Below, in pieces: positions 1-8,571 of a stretch of 64,000 nucleotides of DNA (position 1 is its first letter; each line of letters opens with the position of its first letter). This DNA comes from Lachnospiraceae bacterium. Its GTDB lineage: Bacteria > Bacillota > Clostridia > Lachnospirales > Lachnospiraceae. The notes under the pieces are model-generated. The model was not told where the DNA came from and did not search any database. It saw only the letters and a list, made by a program, of their open reading frames with translations. Both the position numbers and the translations under genes were made by a program. The stretch lies in contig JAAVYA010000045.1 in assembly GCA_022790855.1 (NCBI GenBank), forward strand, positions 1 to 64,000, written 5' to 3'.

Positions 1-2
1 TC

Positions 3-833
3 GACAACGGCATGATCTACCACTCATACGGCTGCCGCGTCGGCAAAGGAACCACCAGAGCAGCCGACCGGCTGCAATACTGGGCCGAGCAGGTGGACAG
101 AAAGCCAGGGCCACGCTGGCACTACTTAAAACTGGATATTTCAAAATATTTCTACCGGGTAGACCATGAGGTGCTGCTCGGTATTTTAGTACGGAAATAT
201 CCGGGCGAGGACGGTTTTCTCTGGCTCATGCGCGTGATCGTATGCTGCGATCATACGCCGTTCGGCCTACCTCCGGGCAAAAGCGCCGACGAGGTGCCGC
301 CGTCCGAGCGACTATTTGAGGTAGGTATGCCGATCGGCAACCTCACCAGCCAGCTGCTCGCGAATGTCTGCCTCAACGAGCTGGATCAGTACATCAAGCA
401 CGAGCTCAGGGCCCGCTACTACGTCCGGTACATGGACGACATGGTGCTGCTGCACCAAGACGCCAAAACACTGAACGAGTGGCGCGTGCTCATTGAGGAA
501 TATCTCAACAACGTGCTGCACCTCGAACTCAACAGCAAGACCACGATCGGCCTCGTCTGCCGGGGCGTCACCTTCGTGGGCTGCCGGATCTATCCGGGCA
601 GGCGCAAGCCGACGCCGCAGGCCGTCAAGAAAATGAAGGCCCGTATGCGGTATATTGCCAAGGAGTATGAGGCGTGGCTGATTGACTTCGACGCGGTGGA
701 CGCAACCATGCAGAGCTACTTCGGTATGCTGGGGCATTGTGCCACCCGCGGGCTCCAGAAGTGGATCGAGCGAAACATCATTTTCAAACGCAGAGAAAGC
801 GAATTTTCTCAGGAGGTGAACACATGGACATAA
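3..833 (+). CDS. Reverse transcriptase, DGR-type (5' end outside window)
   Basis: Open frame continues upstream of the first Met (DNGMIYHSYGCRVGKGTTRA). RT motifs: LKLDISKYFYRVDH, GMPIGNLTSQLLANVCLNELD (IGxxxSQ as in DGR RTs), YVRYMDDMVLL, C-terminal SYFGMLGHC. Confidence 0.8.
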   Translation, partial: DNGMIYHSYGCRVGKGTTRAADRLQYWAEQVDRKPGPRWHYLKLDISKYFYRVDHEVLLGILVRKYPGEDGFLWLMRVIVCCDHTPFGLPPGKSADEVPPSERLFEVGMPIGNLTSQLLANVCLNELDQYIKHELRARYYVRYMDDMVLLHQDAKTLNEWRVLIEEYLNNVLHLELNSKTTIGLVCRGVTFVGCRIYPGRRKPTPQAVKKMKARMRYIAKEYEAWLIDFDAVDATMQSYFGMLGHCATRGLQKWIERNIIFKRRESEFSQEVNTWT

Positions 834-1201
834 CAGAAATTATTATAACCGCCAGCATACCCTCGGCGCTGACGGGCTTTTTCTTCTGGTGTATTGAACG
901 CCGGATCCAAAAGAGGGAGAAAAAGAGGGAGGACGAAGAACGGCGCATAAAAGACGAGGAAAAAGAGCGGCAGAAAGAGCAGGAAAAGCGCGAGAAGCTC
1001 CGGGAACGTCAAGAACTCTTTCTGGTGCAGGGCGTAGGCGCTGCGATCGCGCTCGGCGAAGCAACAGCCAAGGCCGTGCAGAGGATCCCGGACACTCATT
1101 GCAATGGAGACATGCACGCGGCTCTCGACTATGCGGCCAAGGTGAAACACGCACAAAAGGACTTTTTAACCCAGCAGGGGATCGAAGCCCTCTACGACTA
1201 A
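824..1201 (+). CDS. Small phage membrane protein (N-terminal TM, charged coiled region)
   Basis: SD aggaggtg at 811 and ATG at 824 (MDITEIIITASIPSALTGFFFW). Overlaps the RT stop, so this start is better than the ORF-track start at 737. Confidence 0.6.
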   Translation: MDITEIIITASIPSALTGFFFWCIERRIQKREKKREDEERRIKDEEKERQKEQEKREKLRERQELFLVQGVGAAIALGEATAKAVQRIPDTHCNGDMHAALDYAAKVKHAQKDFLTQQGIEALYD

Positions 1202-1216
1202 AGGAAGGAGGAAACC

Positions 1217-1606
1217 ATGCAGGGCTATGGAGAAACCAGAGCGAAAGCTCAGGAAGTAGACACGCCGGATCCAGACGAGCGGATCCGGGAGCTCTGCGAA
1301 GAAAACCGCAGACTCAGGAAGCAGATCAGACAGCTGAAAGCTGCTGCAGCGAAGAAAAAAGTGGAGTTTTCAAAGCTCGTTTTTCTGGGCGTGAGTATCG
1401 TCACCATAGCGATCACCGTCTTTTCCTGCCGCATGATCTGGCTCACCATGGACACCTCGGCGCTGGCCTACCTGATCCCGGCCGTGTTTGCTGAAATGGC
1501 AAGCGCGACCGGTTTTTATTACACAAAGGCCAAGGCCGAGAACAAGATCAAGATCATGGCGGCGTCTGGCGTGCAGCCGGAGCCGTCAAACTTTAACGAA
1601 TTTTAA
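1217..1606 (+). CDS. Phage membrane protein, coiled coil plus two TM segments
   Basis: ORF with upstream aaggaggaaa; hydrophobic segments FSKLVFLGVSIVTIAITVFSC and LAYLIPAVFAEMASATGFYY. Confidence 0.6.
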   Translation: MQGYGETRAKAQEVDTPDPDERIRELCEENRRLRKQIRQLKAAAAKKKVEFSKLVFLGVSIVTIAITVFSCRMIWLTMDTSALAYLIPAVFAEMASATGFYYTKAKAENKIKIMAASGVQPEPSNFNEF

Positions 1607-1618
1607 GGAGGCGACAAC

Positions 1619-3136
1619 ATGGCACCAACCGGAAACAACACCGAGGTAAGGATCTGGAACCACCTCAAAGGCTGGATCCTGAACGACTACGGCGTGGCGG
1701 GCTTCATGGGGAACTTATACGCCGAGAGTGACCTCAATCCCCGGAACCTGCAAAACAGCTACGAGAAAAGCCTCGGCTACACGGACGACACCTACACGGC
1801 CGCCGTGGACTCTGGAGCGTATTCTGGCTTCGTCCGGGACGCTGCGGGCTACGGCCTCGCCCAGTGGACGTACTGGAGCCGCAAGGAGGCGCTGCTGGCA
1901 TATGTGAAGGCAGCCGGGGCCTCCGTGGGCGATCTGGAGGCTCAGCTCGGCTTTTTACGCAAGGAGCTGGCCGAGAGCTACCCCTCCATACTGGCGGCCC
2001 TGAAATCGGCCAAGAGTGTGCGCGAGGCGTCGGACGTCATTCTCACCAAGTATGAGCGCCCGGCAGACCAGAGCGAAAACGTGAAAATCAAACGGGCAGG
2101 CTACGGCCAGACGTACCTCAACAAGTATGCAGGCGGCAGCTCTGCCGGAAAGGAAGGCGAAACAATGAGACAGAAATTTGTAAACACGGCGGCGTCCTAT
2201 ATCGGCTGCAAAGAAGCCGACGGAACCCACCGCCAGATCATTGACATTTACAACGGGCACAAGCCCCTCGCCAGAAGCTACGCGGTGAAGTACACGGACG
2301 CATGGTGCGCCACTTTCGTGTCGGCTATGGCGATCAAGTGCAACCTGACCGACATTATCCCGACCGAGTGCGGGTGCGGCCAAATGATCCAGCTTTTCCA
2401 AAAGCTCGGCACATGGCAGGAAAACGACGCCCACGTCCCGCAGCCCGGCGACGTCATTTTCTACGACTGGGACGACTCCGGCGTCGGCGATAATACCGGC
2501 TGGCCGGAACATGTCGGCATTGTGGAGAGCGTGAACGGCTCCGACATTAAGGTGATCGAGGGCAACATGAGCGACGCGGTGGGCCGCCGTACCCTAAAAG
2601 TGAACGGCCGGTACATCAGAGGCTATGGCGTTCCGGCATACAAAGGCGGCAGCTCCAGCTCCGCAGGAATCGGATCCCCCGCCCCTGCTCTGTCTGCTGG
2701 CGGCTCTCTGGCCTTCAAAGTGGGCGACACAGTGCAGTTCACTGGATCCACCCACTACACCAGCGCCAACGCTACCAGCGGCCCGTCCTGCAAAGCAGGC
2801 AAGGCCAAGGTGACGGCGATCAGCAAGAACGGAAAGCACCCGTACCACCTGATCGCAATTAGCGGATCCGGCTCCACCGTTTACGGCTGGGTAGACGCCA
2901 GCACGGTGCAGGCAATCGCCGGAGGCGGCGCGATTAGTGTCGGCGACACGGTGCAGTTCGCCGGAGGCCCTCACTACACCAGCGCCAATGCTGCGAGCTC
3001 CAGCAGCAGCCCGAAGGCTGGCCCGGCCAAGGTGACGGCGATCAGCAAGGGAGCAAAACACCCGTACCATGTCGTACACACCAACGGGCAGTCCTCTGTC
3101 TATGGCTGGGTAGACGCCGACCGGGTGACAAAATGA
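1619..3136 (+). CDS. Phage endolysin: tail-lysozyme-like N-terminus, CHAP domain, two SH3-like repeats
   Basis: N-terminal GFMGNLYAESDLNPRNLQ...GYGLAQWTYWSRK (phage tail lysozyme-like); CHAP-type DAWCATFVSAMA...PQPGDVIFYDW...EHVGIVESV; tandem VGDTVQF..HYTSANA..KVTAISK..HPYH...VYGWVDA. Confidence 0.85.
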   Translation: MAPTGNNTEVRIWNHLKGWILNDYGVAGFMGNLYAESDLNPRNLQNSYEKSLGYTDDTYTAAVDSGAYSGFVRDAAGYGLAQWTYWSRKEALLAYVKAAGASVGDLEAQLGFLRKELAESYPSILAALKSAKSVREASDVILTKYERPADQSENVKIKRAGYGQTYLNKYAGGSSAGKEGETMRQKFVNTAASYIGCKEADGTHRQIIDIYNGHKPLARSYAVKYTDAWCATFVSAMAIKCNLTDIIPTECGCGQMIQLFQKLGTWQENDAHVPQPGDVIFYDWDDSGVGDNTGWPEHVGIVESVNGSDIKVIEGNMSDAVGRRTLKVNGRYIRGYGVPAYKGGSSSSAGIGSPAPALSAGGSLAFKVGDTVQFTGSTHYTSANATSGPSCKAGKAKVTAISKNGKHPYHLIAISGSGSTVYGWVDASTVQAIAGGGAISVGDTVQFAGGPHYTSANAASSSSSPKAGPAKVTAISKGAKHPYHVVHTNGQSSVYGWVDADRVTK

Positions 3137-3309
3137 ACATAGAAACGATCGCAAACGCAGCGCTCGGAGTCATGGCTCTGGCTGCGTTTCTATTCTGGAT
3201 CCATGCGATCACAAACTGGGACGGGAGCGTCTCGTGCGACAAAACTCAGTGCGACGCCTGCCCCTTCCCTTGTGATAACCACAAAAAAGAAGGAGGTACA
3301 AAGAAATGA
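3133..3309 (+). CDS. 58-aa single-TM Cys-rich phage protein (not in ORF track)
   Basis: ATG overlaps the endolysin stop (ATGA); MNIETIANAALGVMALAAFLFWIHAITNWDGSVSCDKTQCDACPFPCDNHKKEGGTKK; ends in an ATGA overlap with the next CDS. Confidence 0.6.
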   Translation: MNIETIANAALGVMALAAFLFWIHAITNWDGSVSCDKTQCDACPFPCDNHKKEGGTKK

Positions 3310-3866
3310 ACGGAACAATGCAGCAGATCGTGAGCGCCTGCGTGCCCGTCCTCTGCCTGCTCATCACGGCGGGCGGGGCTTATGCCGTAGCGCTGCTCCG
3401 CAGGGAAACAGCAAGAGTCCAGAAGGAGCTCGACAACGAAACCGCGAACAAGTACATGGACATGGCCGTGGACGCGGTAGAGCAGGCGGTGGCGTCTACC
3501 GCCCAGACCTTCGTTGACGCCCTGAAAAGCTCCGGCGGCTTCACCAAAGAGAAGCAGCTCGAAGCCTTCCAAAAGTCCAGAGACAAAGCGCTGGAGATCC
3601 TCGGTGACACGGCCGTGACCGCCCTCAATGAGATTTACGGAGACTTCGACGCATGGATCGACACCAAGATCGAGCAGGTATGCCGCGACCTCAAACGCCC
3701 GGACAACGGGGAGGCGGCGACAACGGCAGCCACCACGGCAGCTGCTACCGCAGCCAGCGTAGCGACCACGATAGCAGCCACGACAGTGCAGCAGCTCGCA
3801 GGTGAAGTACCGGCCAGCGAAAGCACGGTGGAGGTGGAGATCGAGACAGACACCGGAAACAATTAA
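3306..3866 (+). CDS. Phage holin, LLH family-like
   Basis: N-terminal TM then ...NETANKYMDMAVDAVEQAVASTAQTFVDALKSSGGFTKEKQLEAFQKSRDKAL, typical of LLH holins; follows endolysin. Confidence 0.7.
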   Translation: MNGTMQQIVSACVPVLCLLITAGGAYAVALLRRETARVQKELDNETANKYMDMAVDAVEQAVASTAQTFVDALKSSGGFTKEKQLEAFQKSRDKALEILGDTAVTALNEIYGDFDAWIDTKIEQVCRDLKRPDNGEAATTAATTAAATAASVATTIAATTVQQLAGEVPASESTVEVEIETDTGNN

Positions 3867-3902
3867 ATACATTGATCGCCGCATATGGCAGCAGGCAACA
3901 AA

Positions 3903-3937
3903 GAAACCCGGCGGGAAAACCTGCCGGGTTTCTTTTT
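3903..3937 (+). terminator. Rho-independent terminator
   Basis: gaaacccggcggg aaaa cctgccgggtttctttttat hairpin plus T-run after the holin. Confidence 0.85.
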
Positions 3938-3946
3938 ATGTGTAAT

Positions 3947-4588
3947 TTAGAAACAGCTCATAACCGCCTTGTATGCCTTCGATCTCGTGTTTGGGCTCTG
4001 GTAATCATTCAGATCCCGGCCCTCTAAAGACTTCCAAAGAGCGGGATCCGCCTCGACCATATCCGCAAACCGTCTAAAAACCGAGGCCTCCGGATCCTTC
4101 CGCGGATCTTTAAAACAGCCGCCAGCTCGGCTAATATGTACGGCATATGCAAAAAGTACCGCCCTGTCCCTGGCGCATAGCTGCGCAATCATACTCTGCA
4201 AAAGTCCCTTTTCACCGGTAAAACTGGAAAAACACACGCCGCAATCCTGCGCATAATGCAGCAGGCCCGGATCCGGCTCTCTGTCCCCGTCAAAGTCCAT
4301 GCACCTGCTCAGCATAGTGCCGAGATCGTCCTTCGTGCAGCCCTCTGGCACTTTTAGGTTTATTTTCTCTGCAAGTGCAAGCTGCCGATCCGTCGGTGGC
4401 TCCAGAGCTTCACACCTGACATCAAAAGGCCCAAACAAGCCCGCGGCCTCTGCCTCCATGATTGCAAATTCCTGAGAAACCGCCCGCACTTTTTTGAGCT
4501 TCCGCTTCCCTTCGCCGTCCTTCCCCTCTACCCAGTAAAAACAATAATTACAAAACCGGCCAAACGGCCCATTTTTCACATTTTCCAT
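3947..4588 (-). CDS. Hypothetical phage protein (Cys-containing, 213 aa)
   Basis: Long ORF with N-terminal FCNYCFYW; divergent from the XRE gene; phage-like GC. Confidence 0.55.
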   Translation of the reverse strand: MENVKNGPFGRFCNYCFYWVEGKDGEGKRKLKKVRAVSQEFAIMEAEAAGLFGPFDVRCEALEPPTDRQLALAEKINLKVPEGCTKDDLGTMLSRCMDFDGDREPDPGLLHYAQDCGVCFSSFTGEKGLLQSMIAQLCARDRAVLFAYAVHISRAGGCFKDPRKDPEASVFRRFADMVEADPALWKSLEGRDLNDYQSPNTRSKAYKAVMSCF

Positions 4589-4721
4589 GTCAAAACCTCC
4601 TGAATTTATTTTTGTGTTTTTTCGCTTTTAGTCATGTTTGGGATAATTATAAGCGTGAACTCGTGGTACTGTCAATATGCCATTTACCTATCTTTGGGAT
4701 AAAAAAGGGAGACGCAAACAT

Positions 4722-4970
4722 ATGAAACTATACCGATATATGGACGGAAACGCCAACGCCTCCGGCCGCAAAATAAAAGAGCTCCGGGAGGCTGCCGGAC
4801 TGTCTCAGGAGCAGCTCGCCGCAAAAGTTCAGCTTGTAGGGCTCAATCTAAACCAGAAAGCGATCAGCAGGATCGAAACCGGCGACAGAGTGGTGCCGGA
4901 CTTCGAGCTACTTTTCTTTTCCGAAGTGTTCGGCGTGTCCGTGGAAGCTCTGCTGGACAAGGACACATAG
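4722..4970 (+). CDS. XRE-family transcriptional regulator
   Basis: HTH: IKELREAAGLSQEQLAAKVQLVGLNLNQKAISRIETGDRVVPDFELLFFSEVF. SD gggag upstream of ATG 4722, preferred to 4677. Confidence 0.8.
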   Translation: MKLYRYMDGNANASGRKIKELREAAGLSQEQLAAKVQLVGLNLNQKAISRIETGDRVVPDFELLFFSEVFGVSVEALLDKDT

Positions 4971-5026
4971 GGGCGGGAAACCGCTCTTTTTTTATGCGAA
5001 AAAGTGCGAAAAATGGATAAATCAGC

Positions 5027-5055
5027 TTGACTTTATACAGCTAAAGATGTATAAT
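5027..5055 (+). promoter_or_regulatory. Sigma-A-like promoter TTGACT-N17-TATAAT
   Basis: ttgact (5027-5032), 17-bp spacer, tataat (5050-5055). Confidence 0.7.
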
Positions 5056-5126
5056 AATATTACAAGGTAAGGGAAAACCTGAGTAAACGAAAGGAGGAAG
5101 GAAAACACAAGGAAGGAGGAAACACG

Positions 5127-5252
5127 GTGGATAAAGACAAAGAACGGCAAACAAAAGAACTGCTCGAAGTTCTGGAAAAGGCCCTGAAAAGTGAAACGGT
5201 CGAGCGTATCACTATCACAATAAAGCCGAACCAAAAACCCAAGCAGTCCTAA
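5127..5252 (+). CDS. 41-aa phage micro-protein (GTG start, not in ORF track)
   Basis: SD aaggagga at 5113; MDKDKERQTKELLEVLEKALKSETVERITITIKPNQKPKQS; directly downstream of a consensus promoter. Confidence 0.5.
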   Translation: MDKDKERQTKELLEVLEKALKSETVERITITIKPNQKPKQS

Positions 5253-5330
5253 GACTTCAAAGCGGTGGGAAGTTCCCGCCCGCCGCTTTTATTATATCCA
5301 CCCCAACCCATAAAGTCAAGGAGGCCAGAA

Positions 5331-5591
5331 ATGGAAATCACCGTAAAAGTAAATTATAAAAATAGCAATCTGCAAACGCTCAGACAAGCCGCGGGCCTCT
5401 CCCAGTCACAGCTTGCAACGGCGGCCGGAGTGAACGTCCGAATGTATCAATATTATGAGCAGGGAACCCGCGATATAAGCAAGGCGCAACTTTCCACCCT
5501 GCTGCGGATCTGCAAGGCACTGGACTGTAAACTCTCGGACATTGTGACGGACGCGGAAACGTCCGAGCTACTGGCAGAGTACGAAAAATAA
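5331..5591 (+). CDS. XRE-family transcriptional regulator
   Basis: SD aaggagg, ATG 5331; LQTLRQAAGLSQSQLATAAGVNVRMYQYYEQGTRDISKAQLSTLLRICKALDC. Confidence 0.8.
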   Translation: MEITVKVNYKNSNLQTLRQAAGLSQSQLATAAGVNVRMYQYYEQGTRDISKAQLSTLLRICKALDCKLSDIVTDAETSELLAEYEK

Positions 5592-5611
5592 GCACCAACA
5601 ACGATACAGTG

Positions 5612-5640
5612 GAGGGGCGGCTTCGGCCGCCTCTTTTTTC
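5612..5640 (+). terminator. Rho-independent terminator
   Basis: gaggggcggcttcggccgcctctttttt. Confidence 0.7.
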
Positions 5641-5658
5641 ATTTGTGGAGGTATTAAC

Positions 5659-6708
5659 ATGAAACGCTTTAAGCATTTGACCAAAACAGACCGGTTGCGC
5701 ATAGAGGCGCACCTCAGAGATAAGAAATCCCCGAAAGAAATCGCAGAGATCCTCGGCGTTCATATTTCCACCGTGTACCGGGAAAAGAAGCGCGGACAAT
5801 ATACTCACCGCAATAGTGACTGGACAGAGGAAACCCGATACAGCCCGGACATAGCCGAAGATAAGTACCGGGAAAACCTGCGGGCAAAAGGGCCACAGCT
5901 AAAGATCGGTGCAGACCACAAACTGGCCGAGTATATCGAACACAAGATCGCCGAGGAAAAGTACAGCCCAGAGGCTGTCCTGGGCGAAATCAAAGTAAAG
6001 GGCCTCCAGTTTGACACGGAGATCAAAAGCAAAACCACTATTTACAGCTACATAGACAAGGGGATCTTTCTTAATCTGACAAATAAAGACCTCCCCGTCA
6101 AACCCAACAAAAAGCAAGGCTATCATACCGTAAAGAAGGCAGCCAGACCTCCGAAGGGTGAAAGCATAGAAAAGCGCCCGGAGGAAATCAATAGCCGGGA
6201 AACCTTCGGACACTGGGAGATGGACACCGTAGTGAGCGCCCGTCCATGTAAAAAGGTACTGCTCGTACTCAGCGAACGCATGAGCCGGGAGGAAGTCGTG
6301 CGGCAGCTCGTGGACAAAAGCGCCGCCAGCGTTGTGCGTGCTCTCGACGATCTGGAACGACGTTACGGTGAAATGTTTCCGATTGTTTTCAAAAGTATCA
6401 CCTGCGACAATGGAACCGAGTTTGCCGACTGCGAGGGCATGGAGCGGAGCTGCCTTCACGAAGGAGAAAAGAGGACAAAGTTCTACTATTGCCACCCGTA
6501 CAGCGCATACGAGCGCGGCACCAATGAAAACATAAACAAAATGATCCGGCGCTTCGCTCCGAAGGGTACGAGCTTCGAGGATCTCACTGACGAGCAGGTG
6601 GCCCAGATTGAGGAATGGGTAAACAACTACCCGCGGGGGATCTTCGACTTTATGTGCTCGGAGTCTGTATTTCAGGCGCAAATTGAGGCCCTCACGGGGC
6701 CTCAATAA
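5659..6708 (+). CDS. IS30-family DDE transposase
   Basis: N-terminal HTH KSPKEIAEILGVHISTVYREKKRG; DDE core GHWEMDTVV, ITCDNGTEFAD, YCHPYSAYERGTNENINKMIRRF. Confidence 0.9.
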   Translation: MKRFKHLTKTDRLRIEAHLRDKKSPKEIAEILGVHISTVYREKKRGQYTHRNSDWTEETRYSPDIAEDKYRENLRAKGPQLKIGADHKLAEYIEHKIAEEKYSPEAVLGEIKVKGLQFDTEIKSKTTIYSYIDKGIFLNLTNKDLPVKPNKKQGYHTVKKAARPPKGESIEKRPEEINSRETFGHWEMDTVVSARPCKKVLLVLSERMSREEVVRQLVDKSAASVVRALDDLERRYGEMFPIVFKSITCDNGTEFADCEGMERSCLHEGEKRTKFYYCHPYSAYERGTNENINKMIRRFAPKGTSFEDLTDEQVAQIEEWVNNYPRGIFDFMCSESVFQAQIEALTGPQ

Positions 6709-6797
6709 TGTTTTTTATAATTTTTTCGCATTTACTATTGACTTTTGCCAAATTTCTCCATTTTTTTCAATTTGCAGAATCAGGGCTACTTTTCAGG

Positions 6798-6829
6798 CGG
6801 ACGCCGTGCCATCCTTTGCACGGCGTCCG
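6798..6829 (-). terminator. 12-bp perfect stem hairpin downstream of the nucleoside phosphorylase
   Basis: cggacgccgtgc catccttt gcacggcgtccg; no strong T-run on either strand, so terminator function is uncertain. Confidence 0.5.
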
Positions 6830-6836
6830 ACACACC

Positions 6837-7601
6837 TTATTGAATCCGCACCGCCAGCTCCAAGGCAATGGAGGCAATCCGATCCTTCTCCTCCAATTTG
6901 GAATGGTTGCTTAAGCTCCTGGGGTCCCATTCTTCCGCATCCAGGTTATCCGCAGCATAGAAAAACTGAATCAGATCTCTTCCCCGGAATTGGGCGACTG
7001 CCGCATTTGCAGAGCATTCCATATCAACGCAGATACAACCCTGCTGTCTCCGGCGCTCAACTTTTTTTGGCGTTTCCCGGTAAAAAGCGTCCGAGGTCCA
7101 TGTTTTTCCCACCGTGTATTTTACCTGAAGTTCATCCAGCATAGTTGTAAAAATATCCATGTACGTTTCGTTTACAGCAATTTCATCTGACGCAGGCGCA
7201 TAATGATAGCTTGTCCCTTCGTCTCGGACTGCACAGCTTGGAATAATAACAGAACAATCCTCAATGCTTTTATCCAGTACGCCGCAGGTTCCAAACACGA
7301 TGGCTTTCTTAAGGCCCATCTGATAAATATCCTCCAGCATTCCTGCGCTCATGGGCGCACCTACATCCACCATAAACAGTGCAACAGGGACGCCCTTGTA
7401 AACGGCGCGGTAAATGGGAGATTCTCCATTTGCAGTACAAGTGGATGCGATTACTTGTGTATCCAGTTCCCCAAGCATTCGTTCCAGGGTCAAATTAGAA
7501 TAACAGGCAACCCCTACCGTTGGCATATGTTCCACTGGTTTGATTAAATCCCAGGGATTGATCACGGCCCTTTTTTCCGGATCAAATTCTGTTAAAACCA
7601 T
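6837..7601 (-). CDS. Nucleoside phosphorylase (PNP/UDP family)
   Basis: KKAIVFGTCGVLD, ...VDMECSANAAVAQFRG; SD aaggag upstream of ATG at 7601. Confidence 0.8.
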   Translation of the reverse strand: MVLTEFDPEKRAVINPWDLIKPVEHMPTVGVACYSNLTLERMLGELDTQVIASTCTANGESPIYRAVYKGVPVALFMVDVGAPMSAGMLEDIYQMGLKKAIVFGTCGVLDKSIEDCSVIIPSCAVRDEGTSYHYAPASDEIAVNETYMDIFTTMLDELQVKYTVGKTWTSDAFYRETPKKVERRRQQGCICVDMECSANAAVAQFRGRDLIQFFYAADNLDAEEWDPRSLSNHSKLEEKDRIASIALELAVRIQ

Positions 7602-7623
7602 ACCATATCTCCTTATATTCTCT

Positions 7624-8571
7624 TTAAGAAGAGGCTTTTTTCTGCAATTCCTCCCAGCGTTTGTCCACTTCCTTCTGGAATGCTTCCAGATAACATTCAT
7701 TGCCAGGTTTGAACAGATGCTTGAAGCGGCCCTGACATTTCAAAAAATCTTCAATGGGCAGCTTCTTCTTAGGCTCATAGTTGATTACCCACTTGCCCTC
7801 TATCACCTCAAACAGCGGCCAATAGCATGTTTCTACCGCCAGCTTGCAAAGCTCTGCCAAATCCGGGGCGTCGTAACGCCATCCTCTGGGGCAGGGGGCC
7901 ATAATATTTAAAAACGCCGCCCCGGGCGTATAAATAGCCCGCTCCGACTTGGTGTACAAATCCTTCATATTCCCGATAAATGTAGTCTGGGCCACATACG
8001 GGATATTGTGAGCAGCCATAATTCCAGCCAAATCTTTTCTGGCCTGGGGCTTTCCTACGGAGCACTTCCCCGCCGGTGATGTGGTGGTGTCCGCATAAGT
8101 CGGGGTTGCGGATGACCGCTGGATTCCTGTATTCATATACGCGCCATTGTCATAGCAGACATAGACCATATCATGGCCCCGTTCCATGGCTCCGGATAAG
8201 GATTGGAGACCAATATCGTAGGTGCCGCCGTCTCCGCCAAAGGTAATAAATTTGTATTCTCCCTGTACCTTTCCCTTTTTCTTCAATGCCTTGTACGCCG
8301 TCTCCGCGCCGGAGAGGGTAGCCCCTGCGTTCTCAAAGGCCGTATGGATATAGCTGTCGGTATATGCGGTGTATGGATAAGTAAACGAAGATACCTCCAA
8401 ACATCCGGTGGCATTCCCTACCACGGCATGATCCCCGGGATGGAGGGATTTTAAAACATTCCGCACCGCAATGGTGGCTCCGCAGCCTGCACACAGACGA
8501 TGTCCAGGAGCAAGACGCTCCTCCCGTCCCTGTATTTCTTTAAAATCAAATGTGGTTTCACTCATATTCAT
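7624..8571 (-). CDS. porB: Pyruvate:ferredoxin oxidoreductase beta subunit
   Basis: HRLCAGCGATIAVRNVLK, GDGGTYDIGLQSLSGAMERG (TPP-binding). Confidence 0.9.
   Translation of the reverse strand: MNMSETTFDFKEIQGREERLAPGHRLCAGCGATIAVRNVLKSLHPGDHAVVGNATGCLEVSSFTYPYTAYTDSYIHTAFENAGATLSGAETAYKALKKKGKVQGEYKFITFGGDGGTYDIGLQSLSGAMERGHDMVYVCYDNGAYMNTGIQRSSATPTYADTTTSPAGKCSVGKPQARKDLAGIMAAHNIPYVAQTTFIGNMKDLYTKSERAIYTPGAAFLNIMAPCPRGWRYDAPDLAELCKLAVETCYWPLFEVIEGKWVINYEPKKKLPIEDFLKCQGRFKHLFKPGNECYLEAFQKEVDKRWEELQKKASS

Noticed and set aside
312-737. Minus-strand 141-aa ORF opposite the reverse transcriptase
   Set aside because: Antisense to a clearly conserved RT frame; an artefact of GC-rich codon usage.
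1955-2512. Minus-strand 185-aa ORF (and 2594-3154) opposite the endolysin
   Set aside because: Fully antisense to a CDS with recognisable domains; no SD or conserved motif.
4630-4705. TTTGGGATAA direct repeats as repressor operator for the divergent phage genes
   Set aside because: Only two short copies at irregular spacing; too weak to call.
5899-6705. Minus-strand 268-aa ORF opposite the IS30 transposase
   Set aside because: Shadow ORF; the transposase frame carries the DDE motifs.
1-6800. DGR template/variable repeat pair inside the window
   Set aside because: No ~100-bp repeat with A-specific mismatches was seen; it would have to lie upstream of the window.
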